Shown here in pieces: positions 14,221 to 22,660 of a DNA stretch of 64,000 nt. This stretch comes from Mesonia sp. GTDB taxonomy: Bacteria > Bacteroidota > Bacteroidia > Flavobacteriales > Flavobacteriaceae. Below the pieces are notes generated by a model, which was not told the origin of the DNA, ran no database searches, and saw only the letters and a program-made list of their open reading frames with translations. Within the stretch, counting starts at the first letter, position 1; each line of letters begins with the position of its first letter. The translations under genes and the position numbers were made by a program. Where the stretch lies: assembly GCA_012964435.1 (NCBI GenBank), contig DTTX01000092.1:854-64853 (forward strand), written 5' to 3'.

Positions 14221-15546
14221 TTATTTCAAAACTACATTTTCTAATTCTTCTAAAGATTTTCCTTTAGTTTCAGGCATAATTTTCACAACAAAAACTAATT
14301 GCAGGACCATTGCTAAAGCAAAAAATGCAAAAGCATAGAAGCCTCCACTTTCAAGTTCTGCTACGACAGGAAAAGTCCAAGTTAATATAGCTGCCCAAAC
14401 CCAATGCGTTAGACTACCAAAGGCTTGCCCTTTAGCTCTAACTGAGTTCGGAAAAACTTCAGATAAAAATACCCAAATAACTGCTCCTTGAGAAAATGCA
14501 AAGAAAGCAATAAAACAGATAAGATAAATAAGCACAGAATACCCGGTAAAATCTTGATAATAGAAAGAATAGGCCGTAAGAGAAAGTGAAATAATCATTC
14601 CTAAAGAACCAATCATCATTAAGGTCTTTCGCCCAAACTTATCAATAAAAAACATAGCGATTATGGTAAAAAGCATATTCGTTAAGCCAATAATCACTAC
14701 CTGAAATAAGGCTGTATCTTTTGCCAAACCCGTCATTTCAAAAATTCTAGGAGCATAATACATGATCGCATTAATACCGGTGAATTGATTAAATGTGGCA
14801 AATAGAAACGCTAATAATAACGGAAATCTAAATTTTCTTGAAAATAAATGTTCTTTAATTGTTGAATTAGTTGAAGCTAAACTTTTTTTAATATCAGATA
14901 GCAGTAATTCTACATCTTTCACGCCTAAATCTATAATTACTTTTTTGGCCTGAGATTCTTCATTATTTAAAATTAACCACCTAGGGCTTTTAGGTATAAA
15001 AAATAACGTCATAAAAAATATAAGTGCAGGAACAGCTTCAACCCCTAACATAAATCTCCAAACATCTTCTGTTATTATTTTATTCAAAAGATAATTAGAA
15101 AAAAAAGCGACTAGAATACCAAAAACAATATTAAATTGAAAAACAGCTACTAACCTACCTCTCAATTTTGCGGGAGCTATTTCTGAAATGTACATCGGTC
15201 CAATAACAGATGAAGCACCAACCCCTAAGCCTCCTAAAAATCTAAAGAATAAAAGCGAAAACCACGACCCGGCTAATGCACAACCTATAGCTGAAATCAC
15301 ATAAAATAGAGCTAAGACAATTAAAGTATTTCTTCTTCCAAACTTATCTGCAGGACGACCACAAAACATTGCTCCGATAATTGTACCTATTAGAGCAATA
15401 GAATTTGTGAAACCGTGCCAAAAACCATCTAAATTATAAACTTCTTTGATCGATTGTTCTGCACCAGAGATTACCGCCGTATCAAAGCCAAATAGTAACC
15501 CTCCTAACGAGGCGATAATAGCGGCGGTAAATAGTTTTTTATTCAT
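14221..15546 (-). CDS. Sugar-porter-family MFS transporter (XylE/GalP type)
   Basis: A 441-residue, 12-helix inner-membrane proton:sugar symporter. Sugar porter motifs are all present: GRPADKFGRRNTL after helix 2, SEIAPAKLRGRL, PKSPRWL (consensus PESPRWL) after helix 6, DKFGRKTLM, and the C-terminal PETKGKSLEELE. The QFTGINAIMYYAP block is typical of hexose/pentose carriers. It lies 2 nt after the ROK kinase stop and 96 nt before the FucP-type gene. It imports a monosaccharide, probably mannose, glucose or, given the GH43, a pentose. Confidence 0.9.
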   Translation of the reverse strand: MNKKLFTAAIIASLGGLLFGFDTAVISGAEQSIKEVYNLDGFWHGFTNSIALIGTIIGAMFCGRPADKFGRRNTLIVLALFYVISAIGCALAGSWFSLLFFRFLGGLGVGASSVIGPMYISEIAPAKLRGRLVAVFQFNIVFGILVAFFSNYLLNKIITEDVWRFMLGVEAVPALIFFMTLFFIPKSPRWLILNNEESQAKKVIIDLGVKDVELLLSDIKKSLASTNSTIKEHLFSRKFRFPLLLAFLFATFNQFTGINAIMYYAPRIFEMTGLAKDTALFQVVIIGLTNMLFTIIAMFFIDKFGRKTLMMIGSLGMIISLSLTAYSFYYQDFTGYSVLIYLICFIAFFAFSQGAVIWVFLSEVFPNSVRAKGQAFGSLTHWVWAAILTWTFPVVAELESGGFYAFAFFALAMVLQLVFVVKIMPETKGKSLEELENVVLK

Positions 15547-15548
15547 TA

Positions 15549-16697
15549 CTAATGTGTATTGTAATTTAATGAGGTTTCTCCTTTTGTACGATTAATAGAG
15601 TTATCCATTTTTGAGAGCGCAAACGCATAGGCTCCCAAGCATACGGCTTTACTTGTTCCTAATCTAGAAAGCCCAATAACAATACGCTTTTCTGGATTGT
15701 AGGTAAGTTCTTTATCGCTAAACGGTACTTTAATCGTTCGGCTATTCCAGCTTAAAAATTGAGTATAAGATTTATGATCGTCCATATTATATACCTGAGA
15801 TACCAATCGTTGTATATGCTCGCCTTTTAGATTAGAAATGTAGCCGTTTAAATGATTTACTATCCCGGGAATGATTAATTGCGAAGCACCAGAAATGCCT
15901 CCGCCAACTACTATCGGACCATCAATAAGTGTAATTGCATTGGCAAGAGATTCGCCGATCATTAAAGACATTTCACTAAAAGCGGCAAGGGCTGCTTTTT
16001 GATTTCCTTGAACTTTGCCCATTGCTATAAGAAAAATATCTTTTGGACTAAGATTTTTGGAGCAGTTAGCAACTTCTTTATAAACTCTCTGTATTGCTCT
16101 AATGCTTACGCTTTCTTCAACTAATAAATTGGTATTTTTAAAATCTCGCATTAACCAAATCTCACCGGCAGCAGAATTATCTCCTTCAAAAATATTTTGA
16201 TTTATAACTATTCCGCCACCAAAACCGGTACCCAGAGTAATCCCAAAAAGATTATTATATTTTTTAGTAATACCTTGAGCTTTTAAGTCTTTATTAAGCT
16301 CCAGTAAAATTCCGGCAATGGCCTCTCCGTATGCAAATAGATCTCCGTCATTATTAATAAATGTTGGCAAATCGAAAATATTCTCTAACATAGGTCCTAG
16401 TGCAACACCTCCCTTAAAAGACGGTAAATTAATAAGATCGCCGATAATTCCATTTTTATAATCGGCAGGACCAGGAAAAGCAAAACTTATGGCTTGAGGT
16501 TTATTTGGTAATAGTTTTTTAATCACAAGCTCAAAACCTTCTATAATAGTTTTTAAGCATTTATCTAAGTTATCTGAGTTTGATGCCAAAACTATAGGGC
16601 TCACAATTTCTTGCCCGCCTTGCAAAGCAGAAAATACAAAATTTGTACCTCCGGCATCTAATGTCAAGACAATTCTTTTATCTAAAAATATATTCAT
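15549..16697 (-). CDS. ROK-family sugar kinase
   Basis: A 382-residue cytoplasmic kinase. The phosphate-1 motif LTLDAGGTNFVFSAL is at residues 11-25, the catalytic aspartate is Asp117 in INNDGD, and LGTGFGGGIVIN follows at 155-166, as in glucokinase/mannokinase/fructokinase ROK proteins. The CxCGxxGC zinc motif of many ROK proteins is absent, and it has no HTH domain, so it is an enzyme rather than a repressor. It is longer than the typical ~300 residues. First gene of a unit with two MFS permeases; the operator at 16721-16734 lies 24 nt ahead of its ATG. Likely phosphorylates mannose or glucose from the PUL. Confidence 0.85.
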   Translation of the reverse strand: MNIFLDKRIVLTLDAGGTNFVFSALQGGQEIVSPIVLASNSDNLDKCLKTIIEGFELVIKKLLPNKPQAISFAFPGPADYKNGIIGDLINLPSFKGGVALGPMLENIFDLPTFINNDGDLFAYGEAIAGILLELNKDLKAQGITKKYNNLFGITLGTGFGGGIVINQNIFEGDNSAAGEIWLMRDFKNTNLLVEESVSIRAIQRVYKEVANCSKNLSPKDIFLIAMGKVQGNQKAALAAFSEMSLMIGESLANAITLIDGPIVVGGGISGASQLIIPGIVNHLNGYISNLKGEHIQRLVSQVYNMDDHKSYTQFLSWNSRTIKVPFSDKELTYNPEKRIVIGLSRLGTSKAVCLGAYAFALSKMDNSINRTKGETSLNYNTH

Positions 16698-16702
16698 ATT
16701 GG

Positions 16703-16734
16703 CAAAATTAGAAAATAAGACTAAAACGGTTTAG
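16703..16734 (-). promoter_or_regulatory. LacI operator CTAAAACGGTTTAG with -7 box, before the ROK-permease unit
   Basis: Operator at 16721-16734, a palindrome with one mismatched central pair and otherwise the same as the site at 44170. Immediately downstream on the minus strand is TAATTTTG (16710-16703), a match to TAnnTTTG. No clear -33 box, which would lie inside the operator. Suggests a separate LacI-controlled promoter between the GH31 gene and the kinase. Confidence 0.6.
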
Positions 16735-16750
16735 CTTCATTTCCGTTATT

Positions 16751-18868
16751 TTAGAGTTTTAGTTGAATATTTTTTGAAGAAGACCAATTACTGTAATGAA
16801 TCTCGCCTTCTTTAACCCAACCAATTCTATAATATTGTTCTATATTTCTGTTACCCTCTATTTGTTTTACAGAAACTTTTAATTGAGTATCGTTAATTAA
16901 ATCAGCTTCATACTTAAAATAACTAAAATTTCCTTCCCTATAAGAGAAACCATCTTTTTCATCGTCATAGAGGTCACCTTTAGCGTAGCCTTCTTCATCT
17001 AAATTTACAAGTAACGTAATTCTATTTGCTGAATAGTCTTCTGTACTTTGAACTACTTGAGAAATAGGGACTATACCGCCCGGTTTAAGTTTTATTATAG
17101 ATTGATAACCATCGTCTTTATTTTCAAATTTAATTTCTTGCCAATTTCCTTTAGGTTCATGCACATTTTTGGCCCATCTCGGAATGATCATTAAATTTTC
17201 ACCTAAAAGAAATGCCTGCTCTTCTGCTCTTAATGTATTATCCTTTATATCTGCAAAAAATATCGGACGCATTATCGGCATCCCGGTTATTGATGCTTCT
17301 CTAAAAAGTGTATATAAATAAGGGAGTAATTGATATCTTCTATTAATAGCTGTTCGAGAAACATTCTCTATTTCTTTACCAAAAGCCCAAGGTTCTTGTG
17401 CTACAGTTTCTGTAGAGGTATGGTTTCTTGAAAAAGGGTAATAAGCTCCTAAGGCAATCCATTGACCAAATAGTTCTGGATTTGCATCACCAGAAAAACC
17501 TCCGATATCTGGACCGTTAAATGGTTGACCAGATAAGCTTAAATTTATCGACATTGGTATCGATTCTTTTAAATAATTAAATGTAGATTTATTATCGCCT
17601 GTCCAAGTCGCAGCATAACGTTGCCCACCCATAAAATTAGATCGTGATAGCACAAATGGACGTTTATTGGGATTAGCATTTAAAATTCCTTCTCGGGTGG
17701 CTTTTACCATAAGCATACCGTAAACATTATGATAACGAAGGTGATTACCTGCAGGTAATTTTTTGCTACCTCGATGCATATTTGTTGCAGGCATGCTTCC
17801 GTTGGTGCCATCAAAAACAGAAGGCTCGTTCATATCGTTCCAAACTCCATCTATTCCTAAACTCATAAAATCTTTATAAAGTGAAGCCCACCAGTTTTGT
17901 GTTTCTTCTCTTGTATAATCGGGAAATACACATTGCCCCGGCCAAACTTTACCGGTAAATGCTTGGTTATTTTCAGCTAAAGTCCAATGATTACCTTTTG
18001 TACCTTGATCGTACACAAAATACCCTTCTTCTTTTTTTACCCCGGGATCGATCATAAAAACAGATCTTACATTATTTTGATGTAAATAATCATTTAGTTT
18101 TTTGGGATCGGGATAACCTTTAGGATCGAATGTAAAAATTCTAAAGCCATCCATATAATTAATATCCATCCAAAGTACATCTAACGGAATTTCTCTTTCT
18201 CTAAACTCATCTACTATAGATGCTGCTTGCTTCTGTGGATAATATGAAAATCTAGATTGCTGATAACCTAAAGCCCAAAGTGGTGGTAAGTCTATAGTCC
18301 CTGTCAATTTAGCTAAGGATTTTAAGACTTCTTGGGGTGAATCTTTTTCAATAATTATTACACGAAAACTTGGTCCTTCACTAATCATTTGGATAGGATG
18401 ATCTAGTTTAATTTCTTGTTTCCAAGTATGATCTGCAATTATACCAAAAGAAGTTCCGTCTTCTCGAACTCCTAAGATCCAAGGGTGAGATTGATAAAGT
18501 CGATCTCCATTATACTGTAAATAGTTACCATTATCTGTGTTCCATAATGTAATCTCTTTACCATTTCTTCTTAAACTCCCGGTAACTTCACCTGTACCGT
18601 ATAGGTCTGTGCTTTTTTCATATTGAATTTCTATTGAATTTTTTCCATTTATTGTTTTAAAAATTGGGATTGTCTTCCAATCTGTAGGCAAGTTCATTTT
18701 CCTTTTTAAGGGATGAATTATTGCTAATGATGGTAAAGTTTGAACTGAATCAAAATCTTTTGGATAAAATACAGCGATATCTTTTTCAGCTAAAAAAGAA
18801 CTTTGTGCCTGTATGTTACTAACACTCAAAAAAAGGATACTTATAAAAATTCTAAAAAACAGTTTCAC
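16751..18868 (-). CDS. GH31 alpha-glucosidase, secreted
   Basis: A 705-residue protein with an N-terminal signal peptide ending AQA/AQ (about residue 22) and a GH31 barrel. The nucleophile motif WNDMNE gives Asp345; the acid/base is Asp425 in TWTGDN; the substrate pocket segments WMDINYMDGFRIF and GPDIGGFSG are intact. It removes non-reducing alpha-glucose (or alpha-xylose/galactose, which the family also covers). In this locus a role on the glucose caps of high-mannose glycans or on mixed alpha-glucan is plausible. It lies 85 nt after the DUF5005 gene and is the last gene of the SusD-led unit; a new operator follows. Confidence 0.92.
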   Translation of the reverse strand: MKLFFRIFISILFLSVSNIQAQSSFLAEKDIAVFYPKDFDSVQTLPSLAIIHPLKRKMNLPTDWKTIPIFKTINGKNSIEIQYEKSTDLYGTGEVTGSLRRNGKEITLWNTDNGNYLQYNGDRLYQSHPWILGVREDGTSFGIIADHTWKQEIKLDHPIQMISEGPSFRVIIIEKDSPQEVLKSLAKLTGTIDLPPLWALGYQQSRFSYYPQKQAASIVDEFREREIPLDVLWMDINYMDGFRIFTFDPKGYPDPKKLNDYLHQNNVRSVFMIDPGVKKEEGYFVYDQGTKGNHWTLAENNQAFTGKVWPGQCVFPDYTREETQNWWASLYKDFMSLGIDGVWNDMNEPSVFDGTNGSMPATNMHRGSKKLPAGNHLRYHNVYGMLMVKATREGILNANPNKRPFVLSRSNFMGGQRYAATWTGDNKSTFNYLKESIPMSINLSLSGQPFNGPDIGGFSGDANPELFGQWIALGAYYPFSRNHTSTETVAQEPWAFGKEIENVSRTAINRRYQLLPYLYTLFREASITGMPIMRPIFFADIKDNTLRAEEQAFLLGENLMIIPRWAKNVHEPKGNWQEIKFENKDDGYQSIIKLKPGGIVPISQVVQSTEDYSANRITLLVNLDEEGYAKGDLYDDEKDGFSYREGNFSYFKYEADLINDTQLKVSVKQIEGNRNIEQYYRIGWVKEGEIHYSNWSSSKNIQLKL

Positions 18869-18952
18869 TAGTATTTATTTTAATTAAAAAGAAGGGGGAG
18901 CTATTTTTCACCTTTCTCCCCCTACCAAACACAAACATTCAAAAAATGAAAT

Positions 18953-20851
18953 TTATAAACCTATCGTTTCGTATGGTACACGAATACCTTTAATTCTATA
19001 ATAATAAGGATCTAAAAACTCTCCGGTACAAGGGTTTTGACCGCAGGCTTCATAATTTACACTATAGCTTAGTAGTAACTCTTCGTGGCCATTATCGGCG
19101 TGCGGATGTACGATCGTTGTATAGTATTTGTTATATTGACCGTTTAAATATTCTGTAATTTGATATACTTTCTTTTTAGGTGTAAATGGTCCTGTAGGAC
19201 TATTAGAAGTTGAGATATAAACTTTACCTCGATCATCTTGACATATAAAACCTTGATCTACAGTCATAATTACATATTTCCCATTTACTTTTCCTGCTCC
19301 AACATTTGTAAGACCTGTTAATACAGAACCTGTACTGCCTTGGGGCATTTCTTCAACCCAATTAGAACCATCCCAAAACTCCCAAGTATCAGGATCATCT
19401 TCTGCCCATCTACCTACGTGAATATAACTTTCAAAACCAAAATTAAAACCTTCAGAAGTATAGGTGTAAACATACCCGTCGTCGCCTTTTACCCAACCTG
19501 CTGCTCCGGTAACGCCTTCTGGTGTTTTTCTTTCCACATCCCATTCGGTACCTTCATTCTGTGTAAGTACATACATTGCATTTTGATTAGAGGTTAGACC
19601 TTGACCTTCTCCTGCAAAAATGTACACCTTATTACCTATTTCTACTCCCGTACCAGGCCAAATCCAATCATTACCCGGAGTATCATCAAACATAAGACGC
19701 GGATGATCTGTTCCGGCAGAATTTGTCATGTTCACCGTATTTTCAGGATCCCAATCGTGTTCGTTTGGTTGAATAAGAATAGAATTGTTATAACTAAAAA
19801 ACCAACCGCAATGAAACATATCGTTAGGTAATAGTGAAGAACCATCGTAAGAATCTTCTGTAATCCAAAGTACTTTACCATCGTTTGGTCCCCAAGTTAA
19901 AGGAATACTGTTACCTTGATCGAAAGCTACAGATCCCATCCATTCTTCATTACGTTCAAAAAAGTTGGTAAACACATCATCTCTATGAGATTCATTTTCT
20001 ATAGGAATTAAATTCCATTGTTGGCTTGGTTCACTATTTTCTTCAGACTGAATAGCTATACTTGTTGAACCTATTTCTGTTGATGATAGATCTGTAAGTA
20101 ATAACCCATTGGCTTTATTGATGAATTGGTAATAATCTCCTATTTTTTGACTCTCCCATAATTCTAAATCTTCATTTTCTGGAGTTGGATCATATCCCAT
20201 TTGTATAAGTTGAGCATTGATCTCTGTTGAATTTTCTACCGGAGCACTTAAAAATTTACCGGAGAACATATTTCTTATTTTGTAGTATGAAGTCTCTCCT
20301 TCTTCTGAATCATAAATAATATGCCACTTCTTATATTTTCTTACTAGGCTTCCAACTTCAGAAGTTGTACTCTCTAAATTTATTCCTGCTTTATCCCAAT
20401 ATTGCTCGTTATATAAACTATCTCCTGCAATACCTAAAGCCTTGTCTGAAGCTGTACTCTTTATAATATATGCTCCATAATCTCCTAGATTAGCATCGAC
20501 AACTTTAAACTCTACCATCCACTCTAATTGTTGCCCTGATGCTGCGGTAACTGTATAAGTTTTTATATGATTTTGGGAAATATTTACCGGTTCTCCTGAG
20601 GCCGGAGAAATTGTAGCACCTTCAGAAACCTGAATTTCTGGTACGATCGCTGTTAGATCTGCTGTCGAAGATACCTTTACAATAACTTGAGGATCTTCTA
20701 CATTACCTCTAATTACTTCGTTACCAACCTGCCCATTCTCTAAATCGAAATTTTTAATCATTCTCCCGGGACTTGGCGGTGCATTATAATCATCTTCTTG
20801 ACAACTTGTCATTAAGAAAGCAACACATAAAATTGTAATTATATACTTCAT
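18953..20851 (-). CDS. Surface lipoprotein: DUF5018-like, ricin-like and DUF5005 domains
   Basis: A 632-residue lipoprotein (lipobox LMTSC, Cys17). Three parts are visible: a beta domain (about 25-120, ENGQVGNEVIRG... ITPASGEPVNIS type) like the DUF5018 repeats of PUL surface proteins; a ricin-type lectin-like section (about 140-280, YYKIRNMFSGKFLSAP, YYQFINKANGLLLTD and closing QWNLIP); and a propeller-like DUF5005/DUF4185 region (about 290-632, WPGTGVEIGNKVYIFAGEG, GRWAEDDPDTWEFWDG). DUF4185/5005 resembles GH43/GH130-type propellers. It could be a glycan-binding protein or an uncharacterised glycosidase. Directly downstream of the acetate transporter gene, 20 nt apart. Confidence 0.75.
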   Translation of the reverse strand: MKYIITILCVAFLMTSCQEDDYNAPPSPGRMIKNFDLENGQVGNEVIRGNVEDPQVIVKVSSTADLTAIVPEIQVSEGATISPASGEPVNISQNHIKTYTVTAASGQQLEWMVEFKVVDANLGDYGAYIIKSTASDKALGIAGDSLYNEQYWDKAGINLESTTSEVGSLVRKYKKWHIIYDSEEGETSYYKIRNMFSGKFLSAPVENSTEINAQLIQMGYDPTPENEDLELWESQKIGDYYQFINKANGLLLTDLSSTEIGSTSIAIQSEENSEPSQQWNLIPIENESHRDDVFTNFFERNEEWMGSVAFDQGNSIPLTWGPNDGKVLWITEDSYDGSSLLPNDMFHCGWFFSYNNSILIQPNEHDWDPENTVNMTNSAGTDHPRLMFDDTPGNDWIWPGTGVEIGNKVYIFAGEGQGLTSNQNAMYVLTQNEGTEWDVERKTPEGVTGAAGWVKGDDGYVYTYTSEGFNFGFESYIHVGRWAEDDPDTWEFWDGSNWVEEMPQGSTGSVLTGLTNVGAGKVNGKYVIMTVDQGFICQDDRGKVYISTSNSPTGPFTPKKKVYQITEYLNGQYNKYYTTIVHPHADNGHEELLLSYSVNYEACGQNPCTGEFLDPYYYRIKGIRVPYETIGL

Positions 20852-20871
20852 TTTCCTAATATTTTAAATTA

Positions 20872-21459
20872 TTATTTTACAGTTCCTAACGGAAAAATAT
20901 CTTTTTTATAAACTTCATTTAGTAGCGTTCCCACGCCTGTATAAATAGCAGAAGCTCCGCAAATTACACCTTCAAAACCTGTGATAGTTTTTATTGTAGA
21001 GTTCCCTGTAATATCTCCTAAAGCCAATAAGAAAAATAGTAATGTAAGTGTAGCAAAAACTACCTGTAAGGCTTTATTTATTTTTAGGGTTCCAAAAAAA
21101 AGAAGAAATGTGAAGATACCCCACATTATCAGGTAACAGATCATAGCAGTATTAGAAGGAGCTTCTATCCAACCTAACTTAGGCATTACTAATAGCCCCA
21201 CAAGTGTTAACCAGAAAAAACCATAAGAAGTAAATGCTGTTAACCCAAACGTATTTCCTTTTTTAGCTTCTAAAACTCCGGCAATCACTTGTGCTAATCC
21301 TCCGTAAAAAATACCCATACCAAAGATCATGGAATTCATCTCAAAAAAACCCGCATTATGAATATTCAATAAAACCGTGGTCATCCCAAAAGCTAATAAA
21401 CCTAATGGTCCCGGATTTGCAGTTGTATCTACAATACTATAATTCTGATTACTTTCCAT
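20872..21459 (-). CDS. Acetate uptake transporter, SatP/YaaH (GPR1-FUN34) family
   Basis: A 195-residue inner-membrane protein with six predicted helices, close to the 188 residues of E. coli SatP. The family signature NPGPLGL (residues 15-21; consensus NPAPLGL) precedes helix 1, and [38 protein letters not shown] carries the usual core. The family imports acetate or succinate with protons. It lies 15 nt after GH130 and 20 nt before the DUF5005 gene, inside the PUL; this is unusual and fits with the four acetylesterase-type enzymes of the locus, which would free acetate in the periplasm. Confidence 0.9.
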   Translation of the reverse strand: MESNQNYSIVDTTANPGPLGLLAFGMTTVLLNIHNAGFFEMNSMIFGMGIFYGGLAQVIAGVLEAKKGNTFGLTAFTSYGFFWLTLVGLLVMPKLGWIEAPSNTAMICYLIMWGIFTFLLFFGTLKINKALQVVFATLTLLFFLLALGDITGNSTIKTITGFEGVICGASAIYTGVGTLLNEVYKKDIFPLGTVK

Positions 21460-21474
21460 AATAATTGTTTTACA

Positions 21475-22653
21475 TTAAATTTTATGTTCTGAAACTACTA
21501 CCCCAACCCGGCTATCTGCACAACCATAGTACAAATACCACTTGTTTTTAAACCAAACCAATCCTTCGATAAAAACTGTACCTGCAGGATATTGCCCGCT
21601 TTTCTCAAAAGATGCTGTGGGTACTAAAAAGGGTTTATCTAAACGATCTAATAATTTGGTAGGATCTTCTTTATCGAATAAAACCTGACCTGCACAATAA
21701 CTGTTAGCGGTATAATCTTTATCGCCATCTTCTCCCTCAAGGTTTTTACCATTATACATTACCACAATACCTTTATCGGTTAAAATTGCCGGCGGCCCGC
21801 ATTCGGTTAGCTGACTGTCAAAAAAGCCTTTTCTTGGCGACATTAATACTTTTAACTTTCCGTTTTCTTCTACAGGTTCCCAATCTTTTAAGTTTTCTGA
21901 AGTTGCAGCGAATACATTTTTTTCGCCCCAGTACATCAAGTACTTCCCATTTACTTTGGTAATCACCTGCTTTCCGTTCTCGATTTTAGAAACTACAGAA
22001 GCTGATTTGCTGAACCTATTTAAATATTTTCCATTTAAAGCATCTTCAAAAGCCGGCCCGTGCTTTTCCCAGTCGGTTAAATTTTTAGAAGTTGCAACGG
22101 CCAATCTTGGTACATCCTTATTCCATTGTGTATAAAGCATCACATAAGTACCATCTTCTGTCATTGCTACTCTTGGATCTTCGCATCCTCCCGGCCATTC
22201 GTATTCTTTTTGGCTATCGTTTTTAGGATAAAGCACCGGAGAATTTCTACGATTCATCTCAAAACCATCGGCCGTTGCCGCAAGCCCGATTCTGGATGTG
22301 CGCTCGCCAATTCCTTTCCCCGATTTATCTTCAGCACGATAAAGCACATAAATACTATCGCCCATTACTGTAGCCGCAGGATTAAACACATCGTTAGACT
22401 CCCAAGCTATTTCTTTTTGATTCATTTCTGAAAAAAACAATGTCTCTTCAGTCGGTGCTAAAACAGGATTTACTCCTTCCGGTCTTTTAAAACCGATGAT
22501 CGCCCAATCTTTGTTTTCTGTTGAAGCTGATTTTTCTTCCGTAGTAACCTCAGCACTTGTATTAGTTTCGGTTGCTGCATTTTTATCTTTGCAGGAGCTT
22601 AAACTTAGTACCGTGGTAAAAAGCAATCCGGTATATAGTATTTTAAATTTCAT
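21475..22653 (-). CDS. GH130-family lipoprotein (beta-mannosidase or mannoside phosphorylase)
   Basis: 392 residues with a lipobox LSLSSC (Cys21), so periplasmic or surface. The GH130 five-bladed propeller signature GGCEDPR (Asp159 is the expected catalytic acid) is present, with VLYRAED near 104-109, DWEKHGPAF and the closing YYGCADSRVG. GH130 enzymes act on beta-1,2- or beta-1,4-mannosides; export favours a hydrolase, since phosphorylases need cytosolic phosphate, but this is inference. The ATG at 22653 is chosen over an in-frame ATG 26 codons upstream because it gives a proper lipoprotein signal and avoids overlap with the GH92 gene. Confidence 0.88.
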   Translation of the reverse strand: MKFKILYTGLLFTTVLSLSSCKDKNAATETNTSAEVTTEEKSASTENKDWAIIGFKRPEGVNPVLAPTEETLFFSEMNQKEIAWESNDVFNPAATVMGDSIYVLYRAEDKSGKGIGERTSRIGLAATADGFEMNRRNSPVLYPKNDSQKEYEWPGGCEDPRVAMTEDGTYVMLYTQWNKDVPRLAVATSKNLTDWEKHGPAFEDALNGKYLNRFSKSASVVSKIENGKQVITKVNGKYLMYWGEKNVFAATSENLKDWEPVEENGKLKVLMSPRKGFFDSQLTECGPPAILTDKGIVVMYNGKNLEGEDGDKDYTANSYCAGQVLFDKEDPTKLLDRLDKPFLVPTASFEKSGQYPAGTVFIEGLVWFKNKWYLYYGCADSRVGVVVSEHKI

Positions 22654-22660
22654 CTTCTTT

